From Catenulispora sp. MAP5-51 (GTDB taxonomy: Bacteria > Actinomycetota > Actinomycetes > Streptomycetales > Catenulisporaceae): a stretch of 64,000 nt of DNA. Location of the stretch: NCBI RefSeq assembly GCF_041261205.1, contig NZ_JBGCCH010000004.1, positions 124,001-188,000 of the forward strand. The letters run 5' to 3'. The notes beneath the pieces were generated by a model that was given only the letters and a program-made list of their open reading frames with translations, was not told where the DNA came from and ran no database searches. Shown in pieces: positions 32,448-40,586 of the stretch. Every line of letters starts with the position of its first letter. The first letter of the stretch is position 1. Position numbers and translations under genes: made by a program.

Positions 32448-35396
32448 GTGGCGTTCGAGATGCCGGACTTCGGCGGGGATGACAGGGACGCCGGGGGCGG
32501 GCGTCGGGTGGCGTTCGGCGTTCCGCCGCGCCGCACCAGGGTACTGGCCATCACCATCATGATCATGGCGGCGCTGGTCGCCCTGTTCCTGGTCTTCGAC
32601 GGCGTCTACACCTCCTACCTGTGGTACCACTCCGTCGGCGCGGGGCAGGTGTACCGGACGCGGACCCTCACGCAGATCGTCCTCTTCCTGGTCTTCGGCG
32701 CCCTGATGGCGCTGATCGTCGGCGCCAACATGTGGCTCGCGCACCGGTTCCGGCCGCCGCTGACCGGGGTGTCCCTGGAGCAGCAGGCGCTGGACCGCTA
32801 CCGCATGGGTCTGGCGCCGTTCCTGCCCTGGCTCCTGGCCGGCACGTCGGTCCTGTTCGGCATCGCGGCCGGCGCCTCCTCCGCGGGATCCTGGCGCACC
32901 TACCTGATGTGGGCCGACGGGGTCCCGTTCGGCACCGAGGACCCGCAGTTCCACAAGGACATCGGCTTCTACGTCTTCACGCTGCCCTGGCTGCGCCACA
33001 TCCAGGGCTTCCTGGTCGCCGCGGTGCTGCTGAGCCTGCTCGCCGCTCTGTTCACGCACTACCTGTTCGCCGGCTTCGCGCTCACCCCGCCGGCCGGCGC
33101 CGGGGGCGGGCACGTCCTGGGCTCCCGGGCCACCCGCGCCGCGCAGGTGCACATCTCGATCCTACTCGGCTGTCTGGTCCTGGTGAAGGCCTACGCCTAC
33201 TGGCTCGACCGGTACTCGCTCACCGTGGACCGCTCCAAGATCACCAGCGGCTGGGCCGGCCCGACGTACAAGGACGTGCACGCGGTCCTGCCGGCCAAGT
33301 CGATCCTGCTGGTGATCGCTATCCTGTGTGCCCTGCTGTTCTTCGGCAACGCCGTCCGCCTGCTCGTCCGCGCCGCGGTGCCGGACTTCGACCGGGGCGG
33401 CCACCCCTGGGCCCTGCCGGCGCTCGGGGTCTCGCTGATGGTGCTGGCCTCGGTGGTGATAGGCGGGGTCTACCCGCTGGCGGTCCAGCAGCTCAAGGTG
33501 GACCCGAGCCAGGCCTCGAAGGAGGCGCCGTACATCCAGCGGAACATCGACGCCACGCGGGCCGCCTACGGCCTGGACGGCAGCCGGGTCGCCACCACCT
33601 CCTACCCCGCCAAGACGGACGTGGCGAAGGGCCTGCTGGCCGCCGACGCCGGGACGGTCGCCCACATTCCCGTCATGGACCCCTCGGTGGTCTCGCAGGA
33701 CTTCGACGGGCAGCAGGCGGGCCCGAACGGCGCCTACTACACCTTCCCTGACACCCTGGCCGTGGACCGCTACCAGGTCGACGGCAAGACCCAGGGCACA
33801 CTGGTCGGGGTCCGGGGCCTCAAGCCTGCCGGCACCCTGGCCTCCCCGGACAACTGGGTCGACGAGCACCTGAAGTACACCCACGGCTACGGCGTCGTGG
33901 CCGCCAAGGACAACGCCACGGCGCTCGACGGCTCGCCGGACTACATCGAGCAGAACCTCCCGGCCTCCGGCGCCCTCGGCCAGTACCAGCAGCAGGTCTA
34001 CTTCGGCCAGGGACTGCCGGACTATTCGATCGTCGGCGGCCCGGCGAACACCGCGCCCGCCGAGTTCGACCGCCCTGACGACGCCACGCCCACGGAGCAG
34101 CAGAGCACGACGTACTCGGGCCGAGGCGGCGTGCCGGTCGGCTCGTTCCTGGACAAGCTCTTGTACGCGGTGAAGTTCCACGAGCCGAAGATCCTGCTGT
34201 CCAACGGGGTGAACAAGGACTCGCGGATCATGTACGACCGCGACCCCGGGCAGCGCGTGCGCGAGGTGGCGCCGTGGCTGACCGTCGACGGCAACGCCTA
34301 TCCGGCGGTCGTGGACGGCCGCATCCTGTGGGTGGTGGACGGCTACACGACCACGTCGGCCTATCCGTACTCGACGACGACTCAGCTCGGCGGCAAGGCC
34401 AACTACGTCCGCGACGCCGTGAAGGCCACTGTGGACGCCTACGACGGCACCGTGACGCTCTACGCCTGGGACGACACCGACCCGATCCTGAAGACCTGGA
34501 TGAAGGCCTTCCCCGGCACGGTGAAGCCCCGCTCTGCGATCAGCTCCGACCTGTCGGCGCACCTGCGCTACCCGCAGGACCTGTTCAACGCGCAGCGCGA
34601 CATGCTCGGCCGGTACCACGTGACAAACGCCAAGGAGTTCTCCGCCGGCACCTCGTTCTGGACCGTCCCGGCCGATCCGACGAAGGACAGCCCGGAGGGT
34701 CAGTCCCAACAACCGCAGCAGCCGTACTACCTGACGCTCCAGATGCGGGGCCAAAAGGCACCCGCCTTTTCGCTCACCTCGACCCTGGCCTCGGGCAGCA
34801 GCGGCAACCCGGCGGCCTTCATGGCCGTGGACTCCGAACCCGGCCCGGACTACGGGAAGATCAGCGTTCTCGAACTACCCGCCGACACCAAGGTGCCGAG
34901 CGCAGCACAGGTCCAGAGCAGCTTCCGCACCACTTACGCGGACCTGCTGAACACCCCGAAGACCGTCGAGGGCAACCTGCTGACGCTGCCGGTCGGCGGC
35001 GGCCTGCTGTACGTCGAGCCGGTGTACGTGCCGCCGACCGCGCAGGCCGAGTATCCGGTCTTGAAGGGCGTGATGGTCGCGTTCGGGGACCACAAGGCCT
35101 TCGAGCCCACCCTGCAACTGGCCCTCGACGCGCTCTTCCCCGGCGGATCCGGCGCCGCGACCGGCGAGAATGCCCTGCCGGCCGGCGTCCCCACCTCGCT
35201 CCCGGCTCCCGGCAGCCTGGTCGCCGACCAGTTGCGGCAGGCGCTCACCGACGCGTCCGCGGCGCAGGACAAGGCGGTCAAGGCCCTGAACCAGTCGCCC
35301 CCGGACTGGACCGCCTTCGGAGTGGCCGAGACCCAGGCCCAGGAGGCTCTGAAGCGGGCCCAGGACCTCGCGAAGAACCTCCCCGGTGTGCCGTGA
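32448..35396 (+). CDS. UPF0182 family large membrane protein
   Basis: 982 residues. The N-terminal third has about seven membrane segments (from VLAITIMIMAALVALFLVF at residue 27 to about 350). The large remainder (DPSQASKEAPYIQRNIDATR onward) is probably extracytoplasmic and contains conserved family stretches such as AYPYSTTTQ and YVLPPTAQAEYPVLKGVMV. The extreme C-terminus is a coiled, Ala/Lys-rich segment (ASAAQDKAVKALNQ, then AQEALKRAQDLAKN). Function is unknown; one copy per actinobacterial genome is usual. The length is normal for the family. Confidence 0.92.
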   Translation: MAFEMPDFGGDDRDAGGGRRVAFGVPPRRTRVLAITIMIMAALVALFLVFDGVYTSYLWYHSVGAGQVYRTRTLTQIVLFLVFGALMALIVGANMWLAHRFRPPLTGVSLEQQALDRYRMGLAPFLPWLLAGTSVLFGIAAGASSAGSWRTYLMWADGVPFGTEDPQFHKDIGFYVFTLPWLRHIQGFLVAAVLLSLLAALFTHYLFAGFALTPPAGAGGGHVLGSRATRAAQVHISILLGCLVLVKAYAYWLDRYSLTVDRSKITSGWAGPTYKDVHAVLPAKSILLVIAILCALLFFGNAVRLLVRAAVPDFDRGGHPWALPALGVSLMVLASVVIGGVYPLAVQQLKVDPSQASKEAPYIQRNIDATRAAYGLDGSRVATTSYPAKTDVAKGLLAADAGTVAHIPVMDPSVVSQDFDGQQAGPNGAYYTFPDTLAVDRYQVDGKTQGTLVGVRGLKPAGTLASPDNWVDEHLKYTHGYGVVAAKDNATALDGSPDYIEQNLPASGALGQYQQQVYFGQGLPDYSIVGGPANTAPAEFDRPDDATPTEQQSTTYSGRGGVPVGSFLDKLLYAVKFHEPKILLSNGVNKDSRIMYDRDPGQRVREVAPWLTVDGNAYPAVVDGRILWVVDGYTTTSAYPYSTTTQLGGKANYVRDAVKATVDAYDGTVTLYAWDDTDPILKTWMKAFPGTVKPRSAISSDLSAHLRYPQDLFNAQRDMLGRYHVTNAKEFSAGTSFWTVPADPTKDSPEGQSQQPQQPYYLTLQMRGQKAPAFSLTSTLASGSSGNPAAFMAVDSEPGPDYGKISVLELPADTKVPSAAQVQSSFRTTYADLLNTPKTVEGNLLTLPVGGGLLYVEPVYVPPTAQAEYPVLKGVMVAFGDHKAFEPTLQLALDALFPGGSGAATGENALPAGVPTSLPAPGSLVADQLRQALTDASAAQDKAVKALNQSPPDWTAFGVAETQAQEALKRAQDLAKNLPGVP

Positions 35397-35401
35397 AACG
35401 G

Positions 35402-35423
35402 CCGGTGACCCGCGGGTCACCGG
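35402..35423 (+). terminator. possible terminator after the UPF0182 gene
   Basis: Perfect 10-bp palindromic stem (35402-35411 with 35414-35423) around a 2-nt centre, six bases after the TGA stop. No U-tract; the next transcription unit (the tRNA) starts downstream. Confidence 0.5.
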
Positions 35424-35440
35424 GGGCGCGGCCACTCGAT

Positions 35441-35470
35441 TTGCTCTGTCGGCCCTCGGCGGGTTACCTT
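35441..35470 (+). promoter_or_regulatory. candidate sigma-70-type promoter for tRNA-fMet (TTGCTC-N18-TACCTT)
   Basis: TTGCTC (35441-35446) and TACCTT (35465-35470) are 18 nt apart, and the predicted start falls a few bases before the tRNA 5' end at 35482. Confidence 0.45.
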
Positions 35471-35481
35471 TAGTTCACCGA

Positions 35482-35555
35482 CGCGGGGTGGAGCAGCTCG
35501 GTAGCTCGCTGGGCTCATAACCCAGAGGTCGCAGGTTCAAATCCTGTCCCCGCTA
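35482..35555 (+). tRNA. initiator tRNA-fMet (CAT), copy 1
   Basis: 74 nt ending at the discriminator A; no CCA is encoded. Anticodon CAT lies in a loop CTCATAA flanked by three G-C pairs (GGG/CCC), and C1 faces T72 without pairing, the two hallmarks of initiator tRNA. The T loop is TTCAAAT. Identical in all 74 bases to the copy at 62612. A terminator hairpin follows at 35561. Confidence 0.97.
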
Positions 35556-35560
35556 CTAGG

Positions 35561-35594
35561 GAAAGGGCCCGGTTCTTCGGAACCGGGCCCTTTC
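35561..35594 (+). terminator. terminator after tRNA-fMet copy 1
   Basis: Perfect 15-bp stem (35561-35575 with 35580-35594) closed by a TTCG tetraloop, six bases after the tRNA. The A/T-rich ends of the stem give a short GAAA/TTTC tract. Confidence 0.85.
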
Positions 35595-35669
35595 GCGTGC
35601 CCGGGTGCGCCGCCGACCGGCCGGAATCCGCCACCATCATCCTGACCAGCGCGATCCCTTCCGCACGAC

Positions 35670-35707
35670 GGACTATTCACTCGGGTTATACCTCCGGTGT
35701 ATAGTCC
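35670..35707 (+). promoter_or_regulatory. PadR operator over a leaderless promoter
   Basis: Two nested inverted repeats: GGACTAT (35670-35676) with ATAGTCC (35701-35707), and TATAC (35687-35691) with GTATA (35699-35703). The second overlaps a TATAGT -10 (35700-35705) 7 nt before GTG 35713, with a TTCACT (35676-35681) 18 nt upstream as -35. A PadR dimer bound here would block transcription of its own operon. Confidence 0.6.
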
Positions 35708-35712
35708 TTTCC

Positions 35713-36267
35713 GTGAGCGTCCCCCTGACCCTGCTGGGCCTGCTGGCCCGAGGCCGGCCGACCCACGGCTACGACCTCAAGCGCGACTACGACAGCCACT
35801 TCGCCAACGGCAAGCCGCTGCCCTACGGCCAGGTCTACTCGACCCTGGGCCGGCTCGCGCGGGACGGGAAGGTCGTCGGCGGGGAGGCCGAGCCGGGGGA
35901 CGGGCCCGACCGCAAGCGCTACGCGATCACCGATCTGGGGCGCGGCGAGGTCATGGACTGGCTGTCGCAGACCGTGGAGCCGGAGCCGCATCTGCAGACC
36001 GTGCTCTTCTCGAAAGTCGTGCTGGCGCTGATGCTCGGCGAGGACGCCGCCGGCTACCTCGACGCCCAGCGGGCCTCCCATCTCAAGCGCATGCGCGAGC
36101 TCACCGAGATCAAGCGGACCGGACCGACGGTCGACGCCCTGCTGGCCGACTACGGACTGTTCCACCTCGAAGCCGATCTGCGCTGGATCGAGCTGACCTC
36201 CGCCAGGCTGACCGCCCTGGCCCGCGTCGTGACCGACGACCAGAAGCAAATGGGGGAAACACAATGA
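35713..36267 (+). CDS. PadR family transcriptional regulator
   Basis: 184 residues. N-terminal winged helix typical of PadR (VPLTLLGLLARGRPTHGYDLKRDYD, then GQVYSTLGRLARDGKV and RKRYAITDLGRGEVMDWL), followed by the C-terminal dimerisation helices of the longer PadR-s2-like type. GTG 35713 is chosen because the protein begins at the domain and the leaderless -10 is 7 nt before. It overlaps the ABC ATPase gene (ATGA), so regulator and transporter form one unit. PadR repressors next to ABC-FtsX pairs usually respond to the drug or peptide exported. Confidence 0.9.
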   Translation: MSVPLTLLGLLARGRPTHGYDLKRDYDSHFANGKPLPYGQVYSTLGRLARDGKVVGGEAEPGDGPDRKRYAITDLGRGEVMDWLSQTVEPEPHLQTVLFSKVVLALMLGEDAAGYLDAQRASHLKRMRELTEIKRTGPTVDALLADYGLFHLEADLRWIELTSARLTALARVVTDDQKQMGETQ

Positions 36268-36950
36268 GCGAGTACATCCTGGAGGCGCGCGATGTGCACC
36301 GCGCCTTCGGCCAGACGCAGGCGCTGCGCGGGGCGAGTGTGGCCGTGGAGCGCGGGGAGCTCCTGGCGGTCATGGGGCCGTCCGGATCCGGGAAGTCGAC
36401 GTTGCTGCACTGCCTGGCCGGCATCTACACGCCGAACCAGGGCGAGGTGTGGTTCGACGGGGCGCGCGTCGACACGCTGAACGAGGGCAGGCGCACCGAA
36501 CTGCGGCGCGACGCCTTCGGCTTCGTGTTCCAGTTCGGCCAGCTGGTGCCGGAGCTGACCGCGCTGGACAACATCGCGCTGCCGCTGCTGCTGGCCAAGA
36601 AGCCGCGCCGGCAGGCGTACGCGCAGGCCGCGCCGTGGTTGGAGCGCCTCGGTCTGGAGGAGCACGGCGACCACCGCAGCGGCGAGCTGTCCGGCGGCCA
36701 GGCGCAGCGCGTCGCGCTGGCCCGCGCGCTGGTGCACAAGCCTCGGGTGCTCTTCGCCGACGAGCCGACCGGCGCGCTGGACACGCTCACCGGCGAGACC
36801 GTGATGAACCTGCTGGTCGGCGCGGCGCGCGACGAGGGGACCACCGTCGTGCTGGTCACCCACGACGCCCGCGTGGCGGCCTACGCCGACCGCGAGATCG
36901 TCGTGCGCGACGGCCGCGCGGTCACCACCCCGAGCTCGGCGGTGGCCTGA
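36264..36950 (+). CDS. ABC transporter ATP-binding protein (MacB/LolD type)
   Basis: 228 residues. Walker A GPSGSGKST (about 40-48), Q-loop in FGFVFQFGQLVPELT, signature LSGGQAQRVALARAL, Walker B VLFADEPTGALD and the His of LVTHDARVAAY. This is the ATPase of a type VII (MacB-like) mechanotransmission system, paired with the FtsX-type permease beginning 2 nt downstream of its stop. Start ATG 36264 overlaps the PadR stop. Confidence 0.93.
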   Translation: MSEYILEARDVHRAFGQTQALRGASVAVERGELLAVMGPSGSGKSTLLHCLAGIYTPNQGEVWFDGARVDTLNEGRRTELRRDAFGFVFQFGQLVPELTALDNIALPLLLAKKPRRQAYAQAAPWLERLGLEEHGDHRSGELSGGQAQRVALARALVHKPRVLFADEPTGALDTLTGETVMNLLVGAARDEGTTVVLVTHDARVAAYADREIVVRDGRAVTTPSSAVA

Positions 36951-36952
36951 CC

Positions 36953-39364
36953 ATGATCCGCTTGGGGATGCGCCTGACGCTGCGCGGCGGGCGGGAGGCG
37001 GTGATCCGCCTGGTCGTGACGTCGCTCGCGGTGGCGGTCGGGGTCGCCGTCATGCTCGGCGTCTTCAGCCTGTTCAACGCCTATCAGGGCACGACGAACC
37101 GGCAGTGCTGGGAGTGCTCGCCGAGCATGACGGCCGCGGCGGGCCCGGCGGACGGTGCCACAGGGCCCGCCAGGCCTGGGGGACGCAACGAACAAGGCAT
37201 GCCGGCCGGCATGAAGGCCGACGGCACCGTCGACGTGGCCGTCGCGAAGCAGGCCGGCGCCAAGGAACTGTGGAACTTCTCCCAGGACTTCTATCAGGGC
37301 ACGGAACTGCGCCGCCTCGACGTCGCGGCACTCACCGCCGACGCCCCGACCCTGCCGGGCATGACGACGGTGCCCGCACCCGGCGAGTACTACGTCTCCC
37401 CGGCGCTGGCGCACCTGCTCACCACCGTCCCGTCAGACGAACTCGGCGACCGCTTCCCCGGCCACCAGGTCGGCGTGATCCCGCGGGCCGCCCTCTACAG
37501 CCCGGACGAACTGGCCGTCGTCATCGGCCACACGCCGGAGGACCTGGCCGGCCGCCAGGCCACCGAGCCGATCACCGCGATCTCGACCGCCAAGGAGGTG
37601 AAGGGCACCACCACCATCTACCGGTTCGCCTTCGCCTTCGGCACCGTCGCCCTGCTGCTCCCGATCGTCATCATGGTCGGCACCGCCACCCGGCTGTCCG
37701 CCGCCCGCCGCGAGGAGCGCTACGCCGCGATGCGCCTGGTCGGGGCGACGCCGCGGCAGGTGGCCGCGGTCGCCTCGGTCGAGTCGTTCGTCGGCGCGGC
37801 CCTGGGCTCGGTCCTCGGGATCGGCGTCTATCTCGCGGTCAGTTCGCAGGTGGCCAAGGTGAACGTCACCGGCACCCGGTTCTTCCCCGCCGAGGTCTCT
37901 CCGGGACTGCTCGGGTATCTCGGGGTCCTGATCCTGGTGCCGGCGCTGGCCGCGCTCGCGGCCGTGCGCTCGCTGCGCCGGGTGCGGTACGACCCGCTGG
38001 CTGTCGCCCGCAAGGCCACGCCGAAGTCGCTGACCGCGAAGCGGCTGATCCCGCTGGCGCTGGGTATGGCGCTGTTCGTGGTCGCGGTCAGCCTCCCCGC
38101 CAATGACAACGCCGACGGCGTGGTCTACCCCTCTTTGATCCTCACCATGTGGGGCGTCGTCTTCGCCGGGCCCTGGGTCACCATGTGGTCCTCCCGGTTG
38201 CTGGCCCGCATCGGCGGAGGCGCCGCCACGACGCTGGCCGCGCGCCGGCTGGCCGACGACCCGCGGGCGACGTTCCGCACCGTCGCCGGGGTGACCGTGG
38301 CGGTGTTCGTCGGGACGGCGGTCGCCGGGGTCCTGCCCACCGCGGTCTCGGCCCAGACCTCCGGCCAGCGGGCACCGCTCACGGACGTGCTGCGCCTGCG
38401 CTACGACATGAGCTCGGTGGCCGGAAGCGGCGGCCTGACCCCCGCCCAGGCCGCCGCCACGCTGCACGACCTGCGGGCCATGCCGGGTGTCACCCCGATC
38501 CCGATCTACGTCACCGCCGACACCTCGGGCTGGGACCCGGTCGGCGGCACCCCGCCGCCGATCGGCTGGACGCCGCCGGCGGACTATGTGAGCTGCGCCG
38601 ATGCGGCGGCGCTTCCGGTCCTCGGCAGCTGCCCGCCGGGCCAGGGCGTCTCGGCGATCGCCGCCGACGAGCTGTTCATCGACAACCCCCTGATGCTGCA
38701 CCTGCCGGTGATGGGCTTCAGCCAGATCGACCGCGTCTCCGGCAGCGGTGTGGCGGCGTCGGCCCCGGCGGACGTCGATCTGTCGAAGCTGGACGTCACG
38801 ACCCTGATGGTCGCCGCCTCGAACCCCGCGGTCCTGGAGCGCGCCCGGACCTACTTGGACCTCCACGCCCCGGTCCTGATCGGCCTGGGCAGCCCGGACC
38901 AGTGGTCCACCAACGCCGCCGGGCCCATGACCTTCGGCGAGGTCGCCTCGGTCCGCGGCGAGCAGCTCGCGGCGGCCCAGCAGATGATCATGTTCGTGGT
39001 CGGCCTGACCCTGTTCGTGGCCGGCTGCGGCCTCGCCGTGGCCACCGCCGGCAGCCTGGTCGAGCGCAAGCGCCCGTTCACCCTGCTGCGCCTGACCGGC
39101 ACCCAGATCGCGGTCCTGCGCCGTGTGGTGTTCCTGGAATCGGCCCTGCCCCTGGTCGCGGTGTCGGCCATGGCGGGTCTTGCCGCCTACGCCATGGCGC
39201 TGATCGCGGTGCGCTCGCTGGCCAAGGGGGTCTCGATGTCCTTCCCGCTGGCCACCTACTCGGTGAGCGTTTCCGTGGTGGTCGTCGCGGCCATGGCCGT
39301 GATCCTCGGCTCGATGACGTTCCTGAACCGCATGACGCGCTCGGAGTACGCGCGTTTCGAATAA
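36953..39364 (+). CDS. FtsX-family ABC transporter permease
   Basis: 803 residues with an N-terminal membrane helix (VIRLVVTSLAVAVGVAVMLG), two FtsX-type three-helix blocks (around 230-330 and 680-790) and additional helices between. Two large extracytoplasmic regions are present; the first carries a short CWEC motif (about residues 44-47). The second contains CADAAALPVLGSCPPG, a possible disulfide. Duplicated FtsX architecture of this kind occurs in bacitracin/lantibiotic-type and MacB-like systems, which move peptides or lipids from the outer membrane leaflet rather than import. The substrate is unknown. A hairpin terminator follows. Confidence 0.9.
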   Translation: MIRLGMRLTLRGGREAVIRLVVTSLAVAVGVAVMLGVFSLFNAYQGTTNRQCWECSPSMTAAAGPADGATGPARPGGRNEQGMPAGMKADGTVDVAVAKQAGAKELWNFSQDFYQGTELRRLDVAALTADAPTLPGMTTVPAPGEYYVSPALAHLLTTVPSDELGDRFPGHQVGVIPRAALYSPDELAVVIGHTPEDLAGRQATEPITAISTAKEVKGTTTIYRFAFAFGTVALLLPIVIMVGTATRLSAARREERYAAMRLVGATPRQVAAVASVESFVGAALGSVLGIGVYLAVSSQVAKVNVTGTRFFPAEVSPGLLGYLGVLILVPALAALAAVRSLRRVRYDPLAVARKATPKSLTAKRLIPLALGMALFVVAVSLPANDNADGVVYPSLILTMWGVVFAGPWVTMWSSRLLARIGGGAATTLAARRLADDPRATFRTVAGVTVAVFVGTAVAGVLPTAVSAQTSGQRAPLTDVLRLRYDMSSVAGSGGLTPAQAAATLHDLRAMPGVTPIPIYVTADTSGWDPVGGTPPPIGWTPPADYVSCADAAALPVLGSCPPGQGVSAIAADELFIDNPLMLHLPVMGFSQIDRVSGSGVAASAPADVDLSKLDVTTLMVAASNPAVLERARTYLDLHAPVLIGLGSPDQWSTNAAGPMTFGEVASVRGEQLAAAQQMIMFVVGLTLFVAGCGLAVATAGSLVERKRPFTLLRLTGTQIAVLRRVVFLESALPLVAVSAMAGLAAYAMALIAVRSLAKGVSMSFPLATYSVSVSVVVVAAMAVILGSMTFLNRMTRSEYARFE

Positions 39365-39376
39365 CGGGGGAGGAGA

Positions 39377-39409
39377 CGGTCGGGCGGACATCTGGTGTCT
39401 GCCCGACCG
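39377..39409 (+). terminator. terminator after the FtsX gene
   Basis: Stem of 14 bp with one G-T wobble (39377-39390 with 39396-39409) and a 5-nt TCTGG loop, 12 nt after the stop codon. Confidence 0.75.
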
Positions 39410-39423
39410 CCTCTGTGTGCTGC

Positions 39424-39429
39424 TATGTT
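39424..39429 (+). promoter_or_regulatory. -10 element (TATGTT), leaderless start for the lipoprotein gene
   Basis: TATGTT is 7 nt before ATG 39437. It contains the in-frame ATG 39425, which is therefore unlikely to be the start. Confidence 0.5.
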
Positions 39430-39436
39430 GACCGCC

Positions 39437-40234
39437 ATGCCGTCCGGGACCAAAGGCGTTGCCATAGCCGTCCTCGTCACAGCCGCTCTGAGCACGGCAG
39501 CGTGTGGTGGTGGTTCGGCCAAGAAGGCCGCCCCGCCGCCATCTCCGGCGACGGCGACGACACCGGCGACAGCGACGACAGCGACGGCGCCGTCGACGAC
39601 GACCTCCAGCGCCGCCGCGGCCGGCGGCCTGTCGGCGGCCCAGCTCGGCAAGCTGCTGCTGACCGGACAGGACGACGCCGGCTTCACCTACGACGCCTCC
39701 CAGGACGGCTCCTCGGTCACGAGCATCCAGGACGTCGTGACCACCGGAGGCAGCGCCTGTCAGGCCTTCGTGGACGCCCAGGAGGCCCTGTCCACGAAGT
39801 ACGGCACGACCGCCGAGGTCGACCGCCAGCTGACCAAGGCGAACGACGACAGCCACGTCGTGGAGTCCTCGGTGATGGCCTTCCCCTCCGCGGCGAAGGC
39901 CTTGGCGATGGTCTCCGACCTGACCGCGAGCCTCACGGGCTGCAAGAACCTGGCGGTGAACCAGGACGGCACCGCCGTGACCATGGCGCCCAGCGTGATC
40001 CCCGAGCTGGTCAAGGACGGCCAGGTCGGCTACGTGGACGACATGACCGCCGCCGGCCATACCGAGCTGCTGGCCGCCGACGTGGTCCGGGTCGGCACGG
40101 TGGTCTCGGTGGTCGCCTTCCTCGGCCCGGTGACCAACGATCCGGCGGCCCTGCAGCAGATGGGCGGCGTGCAGCTCGCACACCTGTCGGATGTACAGGT
40201 CGCGCGGCTGAAGGCGGCGCAGGGCTCGAGTTGA
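39437..40234 (+). CDS. secreted lipoprotein of unknown function
   Basis: 265 residues. Signal peptide with lipobox LSTAACGGGS (Cys near residue 22), a Thr/Ala/Pro linker, and a mature domain starting GGLSAAQLGKLLLTGQDD. The mature part resembles the extracellular PknH-type sensor domain of actinobacteria, with Cys pairs (GGSACQAF and LTGCKNL), but I hold this loosely. It is anchored at the outer face of the membrane. It follows the FtsX operon but has its own promoter and the terminator between them, so it is a separate unit. Confidence 0.75.
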   Translation: MPSGTKGVAIAVLVTAALSTAACGGGSAKKAAPPPSPATATTPATATTATAPSTTTSSAAAAGGLSAAQLGKLLLTGQDDAGFTYDASQDGSSVTSIQDVVTTGGSACQAFVDAQEALSTKYGTTAEVDRQLTKANDDSHVVESSVMAFPSAAKALAMVSDLTASLTGCKNLAVNQDGTAVTMAPSVIPELVKDGQVGYVDDMTAAGHTELLAADVVRVGTVVSVVAFLGPVTNDPAALQQMGGVQLAHLSDVQVARLKAAQGSS

Positions 40235-40493
40235 TCGGCGGGGGAACCCGACACGATTCCCCGGGTGCCCGTCACTCGATGTAAACAGAAACCAAGATTG
40301 TTGACAGCTTCAAACAAGCCGCGGTCCTGTTCCATCGGCCCCTCGCAGGGCTAGTCCGCCAGCCCGGCGTAGGTGGCGAACGACGCGCGAGAACCTCACA
40401 GTTCCGGACATGTTCAGCCAACAATGCGGTCCAAGACCCACAGGGTTCGGGTTGCAACTGGGTAACGGATGGGTTCCGCGCTGTTACGGAACC

Positions 40494-40522
40494 TTGACAG
40501 TGCCCGTTCGGCCGAGTGTGAT
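40494..40522 (+). promoter_or_regulatory. sigma-70-type promoter for the alpha-galactoside transporter (TTGACA-N17-TGTGAT)
   Basis: Consensus TTGACA (40494-40499) and TGTGAT (40517-40522) with 17-nt spacing, 64 nt before ATG 40587. In the 352-nt gap (40235-40586) there is also an inverted repeat TTGTT (40298-40302) and AACAA (40313-40317) and a TTGACA at 40301, which could be a binding site for the DeoR-type regulator. No other gene is visible in the gap. Confidence 0.6.
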
Positions 40523-40586
40523 GTGCGGCACCTGTTCGTTCGTGTTCGATCCTGGTGGCATTCTCATTCGGCAGGGAGACCCTCAT

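Noticed and set aside
33162-34754. 530-codon minus-strand frame inside the UPF0182 gene
   Set aside because: UPF0182 conservation explains the region; the antisense product is Val/Gly/Arg-rich and featureless.
37433-40183. Long minus-strand open frame opposite the FtsX and lipoprotein genes
   Set aside because: Its product is His/Gly/Arg-rich with no domain, and the plus strand carries clear FtsX and lipoprotein genes. It is a high-GC antisense artefact.
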